Assembly (NCBI RefSeq): GCF_001477625.1
Contig: NZ_CP013692.1
Location: 744,001-808,000, forward strand
Source of the DNA: Paucibacter sp. KCTC 42545
GTDB lineage: Bacteria; Pseudomonadota; Gammaproteobacteria; Burkholderiales; Burkholderiaceae_C
DNA length: 64,000 bases
Reading direction: 5' to 3'
Part shown: piece by piece, positions 1 through 7,278 of the stretch
Layout: each line of letters begins with the position of its first letter
Numbering within the stretch: the stretch's first letter is position 1
Notes under the pieces: generated by a model
Database searches by the model: none
What the model saw: the letters and a program-made list of their open reading frames with translations, nothing else
Told to the model about the DNA's origin: nothing
Program-made: the position numbers and the translations under genes

Positions 1-66
1 GGCCGCGTGATCAGCAGAACGTCCTCACGCCCTGTGCCCTTCTTGAATTCGAATGCCATTGCAGCG

Positions 67-166
67 ACCTAATGCCAAATTTGAATGGTGCCGATGCGGG
101 GTGTGGGAAATGGCCTGCGCTATCACGTTCGAGCTGGCGGAGGTGCACTCGAGTGACTAGTTAGCC
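67..166 (-). repeat. attC-like site (a), degenerate
   Basis: The right half (about 127-166) closely matches the right half of site b at 608-719, including the CTCGAGTGACTAGTTAG segment against TTCGAGCGACCAGTTAG. On the minus strand the R'' box is GGCTAAC at 160-166, three bases past the stop codon of the DUF4019 gene. The R' candidate, ATTAGGT near 67-73, departs from GTTRRRY at the crossover G, so the site may be inactive or its true left end may differ. Confidence 0.45.
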
Positions 167-168
167 CG

Positions 169-588
169 CTACTTGATGAAATAGCCGGATACTCGCCAAG
201 TACCGTCCTTGCCCTTCATGGGTGTCACGGTTTCGATTGCGGCAGCCTTGTTCTCGAACCTCGTATCAAATTGAACGACGACGTATTCACCGTCCGGCGC
301 GCCTGGGAGCGAAGTAGCGAATACGGCTGACTTCAATGTCCGTGATTTGACCGTACCGAGCGGAACCCGGATAGCTTGCATTGCGCTTTCCCATTTGGGC
401 TTGGCAATCGCGGTTTGAAATGGATCAGCAGCTTGGTCCCAACTCGCTGCAAATTGCCCGGAATCCGCAAGCGCCACCCAGCGAGTAGCCGCCAATTGCG
501 CCTGACCCACAGACGCCGCATCTTGCGCAAACACCGAAACGCCAGGAAGCAGGTTTGCAACCAAGGCGATAGCACTGACGATTTTCAT
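169..588 (-). CDS. DUF4019-family exported protein (cassette gene)
   Basis: 139 aa. The N-terminus is a classical Sec signal peptide (hydrophobic residues 4-20, cleavage expected near VFAQ-DA), so the product should be periplasmic. The mature part carries the hallmarks of DUF4019: an early WVAL-D-G-ASW block, a RVPLG-VKSR segment near residues 75-83, PGAPDGEYVVVQF near 94-106, and a C-terminal DGTWRVSGYFI. The ATG at 588 has GGAG upstream at good spacing. The molecular function of the family is unknown. An attC-like site follows the stop codon directly, which makes this a mobile cassette; DUF4019 genes are, as I recall, frequent integron passengers. Confidence 0.8.
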   Translation of the reverse strand: MKIVSAIALVANLLPGVSVFAQDAASVGQAQLAATRWVALADSGQFAASWDQAADPFQTAIAKPKWESAMQAIRVPLGTVKSRTLKSAVFATSLPGAPDGEYVVVQFDTRFENKAAAIETVTPMKGKDGTWRVSGYFIK

Positions 589-607
589 GATGATCTCCGG
601 AGTTGCG

Positions 608-719
608 GGCTAGACGTTCGAGCTGAGGGGTCGCAGCGAGCTAGCCTCGCGGAGCTAAAAATATACAGGCAGCGTAGCGCGGCCAGCTGGCGGAGGTCCA
701 TTCGAGCGACCAGTTAGGC
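608..719 (-). repeat. attC-like site (b)
   Basis: On the minus strand the R'' box is GCCTAAC (713-719) and the L'' region TGGTCGCTCGAA faces a matching arm ending at 608. The R' box is degenerate (rc of GGCTAGACG). The central part (GGCAGCGTAGCGCGGCCAGC) is nearly identical to site d, so the array shares one family of long attC sites of about 110 bp. Confidence 0.65.
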
Positions 720-762
720 ATCGCAATTTCAATCTTGGTTGAGTTCAACCTTCGCTCTACAG

Positions 763-990
763 TTACGCGTACTTATAGAAGAGAAGGAAGGCAGGCTGAA
801 CTGCAAAGAATCCGACGATTGCGTAGTAGGTTCGCTTGCCAATCGTTGAGATCAACCACTGCTTGTCTTTGGTCTTGTGTCCATCAAGTGGGCGCCTCCA
901 AGTTGTATAGGTCAAGAACATAGCCACAAGTAAATCGGCTACAACGATGGCCATCAACACCAGGGTCAGCAGTAACTTCAGTTTGCTCAT
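763..990 (-). CDS. Small two-TM membrane protein (cassette gene)
   Basis: 75 aa from the ATG at 990. Upstream in-frame codons run into attC site c, so a longer protein is unlikely. Two hydrophobic spans are visible, residues 5-27 (LLLTLVLMAIVVADLLVAMF) and about 55-73 (YYAIVGFFAVQPAFLLFYK), with a basic loop containing WRR, HKTKDK and GKR between them. I do not recognise the family. The Shine-Dalgarno sequence is weak (GAATTG), so the start is uncertain. It sits between attC sites b and c and is interpreted as an integron cassette product in the inner membrane. Confidence 0.5.
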   Translation of the reverse strand: MSKLKLLLTLVLMAIVVADLLVAMFLTYTTWRRPLDGHKTKDKQWLISTIGKRTYYAIVGFFAVQPAFLLFYKYA

Positions 991-1100
991 CAATTCAATT
1001 TTCGAAGAATACTTCCAGCCCACAAGTTTCTGCTTTCCGCCAACCTTGTCGTCGAGAATGCTAAAACAGCCTCTCGCGAGTAGCGGTGTAGCCAAGTGAT

Positions 1101-1162
1101 GTCTAACCTTCGAGTTAACCGGACCACCGTAGCGGGTCCGGTAGTTCAACGAGGAATTAGGC
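1101..1162 (-). repeat. attC site (c), short
   Basis: A 62-bp imperfect palindrome. On the minus strand R'' is GCCTAAT and R' is GTTAGAC, which fits GTTRRRY perfectly. The arms ACCGGACC / GGTCCGGT pair around an 8-nt loop, and unpaired extra bases lie in the left arm. The better R' lies on the minus strand, matching the orientation of the genes. Confidence 0.8.
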
Positions 1163-1246
1163 GTCACCTTGGTGGCAGGCTGGCGATGCTTGGCGAGGAC
1201 GAGCGGGCAGTATTGTTGACAATCTCAGCAGTGCGGGAATCTCGTG

Positions 1247-1417
1247 CTAGCTAACGAACACGAGAGCTTGCCGAAGAAGAAGTGGGAGTCCTGTCAATAC
1301 GAGGGTCAACACGATGGCCGCGGGAATTGACGCGAAGGCTAGCTTAATCAAGAAAATGACCATGGACCAGAACTTCATCTGGATATCCACGACCACCACA
1401 GGTTGCTCGTTCTGCAT
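1247..1417 (-). CDS. 56-aa single-TM membrane protein (cassette gene)
   Basis: The frame runs from ATG at 1417 to TAG at 1247-1249. The protein begins MQNEQPVVVVDIQMKFWSMV and continues as a long hydrophobic stretch (residues 17-49) ending LVFVS. From memory, a short protein starting with a QP-VVV-DIQM-FWSMV block followed by one or two membrane helices recurs in integron cassettes and accessory DNA of Proteobacteria; its role is unknown. It lies between attC sites c and d, in the same orientation as the other cassettes. No strong ribosome binding site is visible. Confidence 0.6.
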   Translation of the reverse strand: MQNEQPVVVVDIQMKFWSMVIFLIKLAFASIPAAIVLTLVLTGLPLLLRQALVFVS

Positions 1418-1532
1418 TCTTTGTCTGCCTTGATGTACGTGAGAGTAGTTCTATTGCGGGTAGGCTATTTCGGGTGAGCCGACCAAGTCGGCCGGAAGCA
1501 CGAAGACCGGCGATCTCGATGTCTTTGGTGAC

Positions 1533-1641
1533 GCCTAACGTTGAAGCTGAGGGGCCGGAGCCGGCTGGCCGCGGAGCTGAGAATATCCAGGCAGCGTAGC
1601 GCGGCCAGCTGGCGTAGGTCCGCTCGAGCGACCGGTTAGGT
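1533..1641 (-). repeat. attC site (d)
   Basis: Both boxes fit the consensus on the minus strand: R'' ACCTAAC (1635-1641) and R' GTTAGGC (1533-1539). The body is nearly the same as site b. The TAA stop codon of the preceding cassette gene lies inside R''. Confidence 0.8.
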
Positions 1642-2055
1642 TTCAATCTTTGCATAGCAAGTTACCGCTGCAAACATGAAGGCGTTCTGAACCACAAGAC
1701 TGCGCACAAGATTCTTTCCTCTTCCATCTCTGTACTCGCGAGACTCGTAGCTTCCGCTTGCTGAGTTTCGGCCCTCATCACTGAATAAATTGACCATGGT
1801 TCCCGATGCATTCTTTCCGTGAAGCCGTAGTGAAATGGTGTGTGACTTTTGGCCCCCTAGTCGGTCGTCGTAAAGATCCGCGACGATCCTTCCCCCTTTG
1901 ACTTTGAGCTTGGCATCTCCGGTAACCGTGAACCAGCCGGGCTTTGGTTCTGCATACCCTAGAACGAACTTACATGGAATGTCTTGAGCCCAGCCTGAAC
2001 CGCAAGATGCACTCAGAGCCGCTATGACACAAACCCGTTTGTAGCGAGAGCGCAT
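1636..2055 (-). CDS. Exported hypothetical protein (cassette gene)
   Basis: 139 aa from the ATG at 2055, only six bases past the R' box (GTTAGGT) of attC site e; longer in-frame starts would lie inside the attC site. Residues 1-24 form a signal peptide (basic RSRYKRV, hydrophobic VIAALSAS, cleavage near GWAQ-DI). The mature protein has a beta-rich look with KLKVKGGRIVADLYDDR and SHTISLRLHGKNASG segments and two cysteines (CKF and CYAK). I do not recognise the family. The stop codon lies in the R'' box of attC site d, as in many integron cassettes. Confidence 0.6.
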   Translation of the reverse strand: MRSRYKRVCVIAALSASCGSGWAQDIPCKFVLGYAEPKPGWFTVTGDAKLKVKGGRIVADLYDDRLGGQKSHTISLRLHGKNASGTMVNLFSDEGRNSASGSYESREYRDGRGKNLVRSLVVQNAFMFAAVTCYAKIET

Positions 2056-2060
2056 GTGAA

Positions 2061-2139
2061 ACCTAACTTGGATTTGTGGAGACAACAGTGCCGCATAACT
2101 TGGCACCCTGTCTCCATAACATGTCCGATGTGATTAGCC
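2061..2139 (-). repeat. attC-like site (e)
   Basis: On the minus strand R'' is GGCTAAT (2133-2139) and R' is GTTAGGT (2061-2067). Inside are two nested stems, TGGAGACA/TGTCTCCA and GTGCC/GGCAC, around a 9-nt loop. The body is unrelated to sites b and d. It marks the upstream end of the cassette at 1636-2055. Confidence 0.6.
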
Positions 2140-2586
2140 TGCGGGCGGCTTGCAGCTTGAATTTGTGTGGCATTTGCTGTGCGAAACAACCGTATCAAAA
2201 AACAGGGAAAACCTCGCCCCGATTCTGAGCTCCATTTCCGGGTGAACTGCTCGGTAGCAACCCATAGGTAGACGGCTTTGTGCATTGGAGATTCGCCTGA
2301 GTGATTCGTCCATCGCACCAATGGGGGGAGTTCTGGGCCATGCCCCTCGTCCCCAAAAATGGTGCGGCAAACCTGTCTGCATTGAAGTCGCTACGGCAAC
2401 TCGAGCAACTTCGCGATCTTGTCTGAGTTCTGCGTTGCTACGGTTTTGGTGCCGAGGGCGCTCATGTGCTCAGGTTGCGCGTGTTCATCAAGCTCTCTGG
2501 TGACCGACGCGCGGCTTAAGCGCCACGTTTGCAAACCACGATCCGCCTAGGCAAGCAGTGCAGTCGCGGCGTTAGCCGCAGCGCAC
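2140..2586. other. 447 bp without a convincing gene; possible decayed cassette
   Basis: Two overlapping minus-strand frames enter this stretch. One of them (start 2382 or 2310) stops at 2134-2136 inside the R'' box of site e, which would suit a cassette gene, but neither has a ribosome binding site or recognisable motifs. No integrase fragment or attI site could be identified here. Confidence 0.4.
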
Positions 2587-3888
2587 TCAGCCTTGCCAGA
2601 GCAGCAACTGCTTGGTTACTGCTGGGTCATGCAGCAAGGCCAGATGGCCGGTGCGGAAGGCGATCCATTGCCGCTCAGGCGCGAAGTGCAGGCAGCGTGC
2701 CGGGTCCTCGTGTTCGCCCAGGGCGCTGGACAGGGGCACAAGGCCGTCGCCAATCAAACGCTCGGCCAGTGGGCTGCGTTTGGCCGCAGTCGTGGCAGCA
2801 ATGGCGAAGCAGTCCACGCGGGCGGGGAGGGGCAGGTGTTCGCGCTGATCGGGGCGGCGGGCGAAGCGCTCTTGGCCGTGCCAGTCGGAGTCGAGCAGAT
2901 TGCCGTAGCGCAGATCGGTGATGCCGGCGCTGCGCAATTGGCCCAGCTTGGCGAAGGGGGCGGAGTGGCTGCTGCTGCCCAGCAACACATCGATCCAATT
3001 GCCGGCCCGCTCCAGCGGCGCGCCGTGGTGGGGCGTGCCCAAGAAGTAGACCCGGCTCAGCCGTGCCGGCCACAGCATGCCCTGGCTCAAGGCGCTTTGG
3101 TAGGCGCTGCGCAGCAAGAGGCCGCCCATGCTGTGGGCCAGCACTTGCAATTCGTCGATGGCGCGCGGCCAGCGCCGGCACAGCAACTCCAGTTGCGAGG
3201 CCAGCAAATGCCCGTTCTGCGAAATGTGCAGGCCGGAGTTGTAGCGCAGGAAAACCGGCGTCATGCCGCCCGCATCGCAAAGCGCCTGGGCATGGCCGCC
3301 GTGAAGCTGCTTGTCGCCCGGCGGGCGCCATTGCAAATCATTCATGCACAGGCCGTGCAGCAGCAGCAGAACCTTGCCTTGCACCGCTGCAGCGGCCGGC
3401 CAGCTTTGCGGCGCTTCCTGCAAGACCTGACCCTGCCAGCGCAAGCTCATGGGGGTAGCCAGGGTATTGCTGCTGGCTTGTAGGTGGTCGCCCATCACGC
3501 CGTTCAGGGCGGCCAGCACAGCCTCGCGCTCGGGGGAACTGACGGGGCCCGCCAGCGACTGCACCAACCAAGGTTCCAGGCCGCGCAACATCATGTCTAG
3601 GCCAAGGCCCACCAACTTGGTGCCGCCCTTAACGCTGCGAAACACCAGGCCGCTGATGCCGCTGGCTTGGGGCTGCTCCGGTTTCGCTAGACCCAGACGC
3701 CGCCAAACGGACTGGTGCACGCCTTCCACCATCTCGGTGACGCCCAGCGTGGCCTGCACGGCCAGCTGGCTGAGGGCACGCGCATCGCTGGCCTGCCAGT
3801 GGCGGGCGATGCTGCTGCGGCGCTGCTTGGGCTTTTGCGTTGGCATGTCCGTGGGCTTGGGCGCGCGTTCCGGCTTGGCTGTGCTCAT
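2587..3888 (-). CDS. Alpha/beta hydrolase (lipase/esterase-like)
   Basis: 433 aa. After a basic N-terminus and about 160 residues without motifs, a hydrolase core begins: VLLLLHGLCMND near 173-184 (oxyanion HG), nucleophile elbow AHSMGG with Ser 253, then GTPHHGAPLE, a likely acid in LIGDGLVP near 377 and the catalytic His in FRTGHLALL near 417. The GTPHHG and HSMGG blocks resemble the PGAP1/triacylglycerol lipase group. No signal peptide is seen, so it is probably cytoplasmic or membrane-associated. It is transcribed divergently from the beta-oxidation operon and shares its 95-bp promoter region, which suggests a role in acyl-ester turnover. The substrate is unknown. Confidence 0.85.
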   Translation of the reverse strand: MSTAKPERAPKPTDMPTQKPKQRRSSIARHWQASDARALSQLAVQATLGVTEMVEGVHQSVWRRLGLAKPEQPQASGISGLVFRSVKGGTKLVGLGLDMMLRGLEPWLVQSLAGPVSSPEREAVLAALNGVMGDHLQASSNTLATPMSLRWQGQVLQEAPQSWPAAAAVQGKVLLLLHGLCMNDLQWRPPGDKQLHGGHAQALCDAGGMTPVFLRYNSGLHISQNGHLLASQLELLCRRWPRAIDELQVLAHSMGGLLLRSAYQSALSQGMLWPARLSRVYFLGTPHHGAPLERAGNWIDVLLGSSSHSAPFAKLGQLRSAGITDLRYGNLLDSDWHGQERFARRPDQREHLPLPARVDCFAIAATTAAKRSPLAERLIGDGLVPLSSALGEHEDPARCLHFAPERQWIAFRTGHLALLHDPAVTKQLLLWQG

Positions 3889-3940
3889 GCACCATTGTCA
3901 CTGCAGGGACATCGAATTGTTGGCTTTGCTGCCTAGAATC

Positions 3941-3952
3941 GAACGAGCGTTC
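3941..3952. promoter_or_regulatory. Palindromic operator candidate for fatty-acid regulator
   Basis: GAACGAGCGTTC is a near-perfect inverted repeat (GAACG-N2-CGTTC) lying 32 bp before the first beta-oxidation gene, with a second GAAC at 3965-3968. TetR-family repressors of fatty-acid degradation in beta- and gammaproteobacteria use comparable short palindromes. The assignment to such a repressor is inference. Confidence 0.45.
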
Positions 3953-3983
3953 TATTTTTGCTAACGAACAGAGGATTTTCTGT

Positions 3984-6077
3984 ATGACAGCCACCTACGA
4001 AGTCCGCGGCAATATCGCCGTCATCACCCTCAGCAACCCGCCCGTCAACGGCCTAGGGTTTGCCACCCGCAAGGCGGCTGCTGCGGCCATCGGCCAAGCC
4101 GAGAGCGATGCCCATGTGCAGGCGGTGGTGATCACCGGCGCGGGCAAGGCCTTTTCGGGCGGTGCAGACATCAAGGAATTCGGCTCGCCGCTGGCCATGG
4201 CCGCACCCAATCTGCTGGACCTGATTGGCGTGGTGGAAGCCTGCAGCAAGCCGGTCGTGGCCGCCATTCACAGCGTGTGCATGGGCGGTGGCTTGGAGCT
4301 GGCCCTGGGTTGCCATTACCGCGTGGTGGCGCCCGGCACCAAGGTGGCTTTGCCCGAAGTGAAGCTGGGCTTGTTGCCCGGCGCAGGCGGCACGCAACGT
4401 CTGCCGCGCGCGCTGGGCGTGGAGCCGGCGCTGAACATGATCGTCAGCGGCGAGCCGGTCAATGCCGAGCTGCTGGCCCAGGTGCCAGGCCAAAAATTGT
4501 TTGACCGTGTCGCCAGCGGCGACCTGATGGAAGAGGCATTGGCGCTGGCCGCCGAGGTGGCGCAAGTGCGCCCCCTGCCGCGCGTGCGTGACCTCAAAGC
4601 CCGCCACGCCAACCCCGAGGCCTACTTCCAGTTCGCCCGCAATATGGTGGGCGGCATGAGCAAAAACTTTCCCGCGCCGCTGCGCTGCCTGGAGGCGGTG
4701 GCGGCTGCCGTCAGCAAGCCTTTTGACGAAGGCATCAAGGCCGAGCGCGAAGGCTTTGCCGCGCTGATGATGACGCCCGAGTCCAAGGCCTTGCGCCACG
4801 CCTTCTTTGCCGAGCGCGCCGCCAGCAAGATTGCCGATGTGCCCGAGAGCACGCCGACTCGCAATATCGCCAAAGTGGCCGTCATTGGCGCCGGCACCAT
4901 GGGCGGCGGCATCAGCATGAACTTCCTCAACGCCGGCATCCCGGTCACCATCTTGGAGACCAAGCAGGAGGCGTTGGACCGCGGCGTGGCCACGATCAAG
5001 AAGAACTACGAAGCGCAGGTCAAAAAAGGCAAGCTCAAGGAAGACAAGTACCAGCAGCGCATGGCCTTGCTGAGCACCACGCTGAGCTATGCCGAGATCG
5101 GCGATGCCGATCTGGTGATTGAAGCCGTGTTCGAGGAAATCGGTGTCAAAGAGTCGGTGTTCAAACAGTTGGACGCGGTGATGAAGCCCGGCGCCATCCT
5201 GGCCTCCAACACTTCGACGCTGGACGTCAACAAAATCGCCAGCTTTACCCAGCGCCCGCAGGACGTGGTTGGCATGCACTTCTTCAGCCCGGCCAATGTG
5301 ATGAAGCTGCTGGAAGTGGTGCGCGGCGCGCACACGGCCAAGGATGTGCTGGCCACCGTGATGGCTCTGGCCAAGAAGATTCGCAAGACGGCGGTGGTGT
5401 CTGGCGTGTGCGACGGCTTCATCGGCAACCGCATGATCGAGCAATACAGCCGCCAAGCCGGCTTCTTGCTGGACGAGGGCTGCTCGCCTGCGCAGGTGGA
5501 CCGCGCGGCGGAGAAGTTCGGCTTCGCCATGGGCCCCTTCCGCATGGGCGACCTGGCCGGCAACGACATCGGCTGGGCCATCCGCAAGCGCCGCTATCAA
5601 GAGAAGCCCAATCTGCGCTATTCCAAGAGCGCCGACCTGCTGTGCGAGCTGGGCCGTTACGGCCAGAAGACCGGTGCGGGCTGGTATGACTATGCGCCGG
5701 GCAAGCGCGACGCGCTGCCTTCGGCCGTGGTGGCCGAGATGCTGGACAAGCACCGCGCCGCGCTGGGCATCACGCCGCGCCAGATCAGCGATGAAGAGAT
5801 CGTGCACCGCCTGGTCTATTCCCTGGTCAACGAAGCCGCCCATTTGCTGGAAGAGGGCATTGCCCAGCGCGCCTCGGATGTGGATATGGTCTACCTGACC
5901 GGCTACGGCTTCCCGCTGTGGCGCGGCGGCCCGATGTGCTATGCCGACACGGTGGGCTTGTTCAACGTCGTGCAGACCATGCAGCGCTTCGCCAAGAATC
6001 CGCTGGACGATGCCGAGTTCTGGCAACCCGCCCCCCTGCTGGCCCGCTTGGTGGCCGAAGGCAAATCCTTCTCCTGA
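3984..6077 (+). CDS. Enoyl-CoA hydratase / 3-hydroxyacyl-CoA dehydrogenase fusion
   Basis: 697 aa from ATG 3984 (GAGGA upstream). The crotonase domain occupies about 1-190, with oxyanion-hole signatures SGGADIKEFG and GGGLELALG and the acidic LGLLPGAGGTQRLPR block. A Rossmann NAD-binding domain begins near 296 (VAVIGAGTMGGG), followed by the dehydrogenase signature MHFFSPANVMKLLEVV and the two C-terminal 3HCDH modules (about 480-580 and 610-690). It carries out the second and third steps of beta-oxidation and should pair with the thiolase 23 bp downstream, as in FadB/FadA or FadJ/FadI complexes. Which of the two paralogue types it is cannot be settled by eye. Confidence 0.95.
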   Translation: MTATYEVRGNIAVITLSNPPVNGLGFATRKAAAAAIGQAESDAHVQAVVITGAGKAFSGGADIKEFGSPLAMAAPNLLDLIGVVEACSKPVVAAIHSVCMGGGLELALGCHYRVVAPGTKVALPEVKLGLLPGAGGTQRLPRALGVEPALNMIVSGEPVNAELLAQVPGQKLFDRVASGDLMEEALALAAEVAQVRPLPRVRDLKARHANPEAYFQFARNMVGGMSKNFPAPLRCLEAVAAAVSKPFDEGIKAEREGFAALMMTPESKALRHAFFAERAASKIADVPESTPTRNIAKVAVIGAGTMGGGISMNFLNAGIPVTILETKQEALDRGVATIKKNYEAQVKKGKLKEDKYQQRMALLSTTLSYAEIGDADLVIEAVFEEIGVKESVFKQLDAVMKPGAILASNTSTLDVNKIASFTQRPQDVVGMHFFSPANVMKLLEVVRGAHTAKDVLATVMALAKKIRKTAVVSGVCDGFIGNRMIEQYSRQAGFLLDEGCSPAQVDRAAEKFGFAMGPFRMGDLAGNDIGWAIRKRRYQEKPNLRYSKSADLLCELGRYGQKTGAGWYDYAPGKRDALPSAVVAEMLDKHRAALGITPRQISDEEIVHRLVYSLVNEAAHLLEEGIAQRASDVDMVYLTGYGFPLWRGGPMCYADTVGLFNVVQTMQRFAKNPLDDAEFWQPAPLLARLVAEGKSFS

Positions 6078-6100
6078 TTCAATAGAGACGAGAACAGATC

Positions 6101-7276
6101 ATGAGCAAAGCCGTCATCGTTTCCACTGCCCGCACCCCCCTGGCCAAGAGCTGGAAGGGCGCTTTCAATATGACCCACGGCGCCACCCTGGGTGGCCACG
6201 CGGTCAAGGCCGCCGTTGAGCGCGCCGGCATCGCCCCCGACAGCATCGAAGACGTGCTGATGGGCTGCGCCACCCCCGAGGGCGCCACCGGCAGCAATAT
6301 CGCGCGCCAGATCGCCCTGCGCGCTGGCCTGCCGATCAGCGTCAGCGGCGTCACCATCAACCGTTTTTGTTCCAGTGGCCTGCAAACCATCGCCATGGCC
6401 GCGCAGCGCATCATTGCCGGTGAGGGTGATGTGTATGTGGCCGGCGGGGTGGAGAGCATCTCCTGCGTGCAAAACGAAGCCAACCGCCACATGATCACCG
6501 ACCCGGCCTTGCGGGGGGCCAAGCCGGAGATCTACTGGAATATGTTGCAAACCGCCGAGCAGGTGGCCAAGCGCTACCAGATCAGCCGCGAGCGTATGGA
6601 CGCCTACGGCGCGCAAAGCCAGCAACGCGCATGCGCCGCTCAAGCAGCCGGTTACTTCAATGCCGAGCTGGCCCCCATCACCGTGACCATGGGTGTGGCC
6701 GACAAGACCCTGGGCCTGACGACGCGTGAAGTCACCGTTAGCGCCGACGAGGGCTTGCGCGAAGGCACGACGGTGGAGGCCATTCAAGGCCTGCGCTCGG
6801 CCTTGCCCGGCGGCCTGATCACCGCCGGCAATGCCAGCCAGTTCTCCGATGGCGCGGGTGCTTGCGTGCTCACCAGCGAGAGCTACGCCCAAAGCCATGG
6901 CCTGCAGCCCCTGGGCCGCTTCCTGGGCTTTGCCGTGGCCGGCTGCGAGCCCGATGAGATGGGCATTGGCCCGGTCTTCGCCGTGCCCAAGGTCTTGAAG
7001 CGCTTGGGTCTGACGGTGGCCGATATCGACCTGTGGGAACTCAACGAAGCCTTTGCCGTGCAGGTGCTGTATTGCGCCGACACGCTGGGTATTCCGCTGG
7101 ACCGCCTCAACGTCAATGGCGGCGCGATTGCGGTGGGCCACCCCTACGGCGTGTCGGGCCAACGCCTGACCGGCCACGCGCTGATCGAAGGCAAGCGGCG
7201 CGGCGCCAAGCTGGTGTGCGTCACCATGTGCATCGGCGGCGGCATGGGCGCGGCGGGCGTGTTCGAGGTGCTCTGA
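6101..7276 (+). CDS. Acetyl-CoA acyltransferase (thiolase)
   Basis: 391 aa. All thiolase catalytic elements are present: acyl-accepting Cys 90 in [10 protein letters not shown], His 347 in [11 protein letters not shown] and the second Cys 377 in [12 protein letters not shown]. It performs the thiolytic last step of beta-oxidation and probably forms a complex with the upstream hydratase/dehydrogenase fusion. The next gene starts three bases past this stop codon, so the genes form one operon. The Shine-Dalgarno is modest (GAGACGAGAAC). Confidence 0.95.
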   Translation: MSKAVIVSTARTPLAKSWKGAFNMTHGATLGGHAVKAAVERAGIAPDSIEDVLMGCATPEGATGSNIARQIALRAGLPISVSGVTINRFCSSGLQTIAMAAQRIIAGEGDVYVAGGVESISCVQNEANRHMITDPALRGAKPEIYWNMLQTAEQVAKRYQISRERMDAYGAQSQQRACAAQAAGYFNAELAPITVTMGVADKTLGLTTREVTVSADEGLREGTTVEAIQGLRSALPGGLITAGNASQFSDGAGACVLTSESYAQSHGLQPLGRFLGFAVAGCEPDEMGIGPVFAVPKVLKRLGLTVADIDLWELNEAFAVQVLYCADTLGIPLDRLNVNGGAIAVGHPYGVSGQRLTGHALIEGKRRGAKLVCVTMCIGGGMGAAGVFEVL

Positions 7277-7278
7277 CC

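Larger units (their letters stand above)
1..2139 (-). mobile_element. Integron-type gene cassette array without integrase in window
   Basis: Four short minus-strand reading frames each end close to an attC-like inverted repeat with RYYYAAC/GTTRRRY-type boxes, and two reading frames stop inside the R'' box, as is common in integron cassettes. Base composition is visibly more A/T-rich than the rest of the window. The promoter-proximal end of the array should be near 2.1 kb, but no tyrosine recombinase gene is found between there and the hydrolase at 2587, and the array runs off the left edge. It is therefore either a cluster of attC sites lacking an integrase or part of an inverted chromosomal integron. 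Confidence 0.7.

Noticed and set aside
1344-1655. 103-codon minus-strand frame through attC site d
   Set aside because: Half of it is attC sequence; the 56-aa frame in another phase fits the cassette boundaries better.
4053-6026. 657-codon open frame on the minus strand opposite the hydratase/dehydrogenase gene
   Set aside because: It is composed of His/Gln/Ala/Gly-rich antisense sequence without motifs, a usual artefact opposite high-GC genes; the plus-strand gene has all family motifs.
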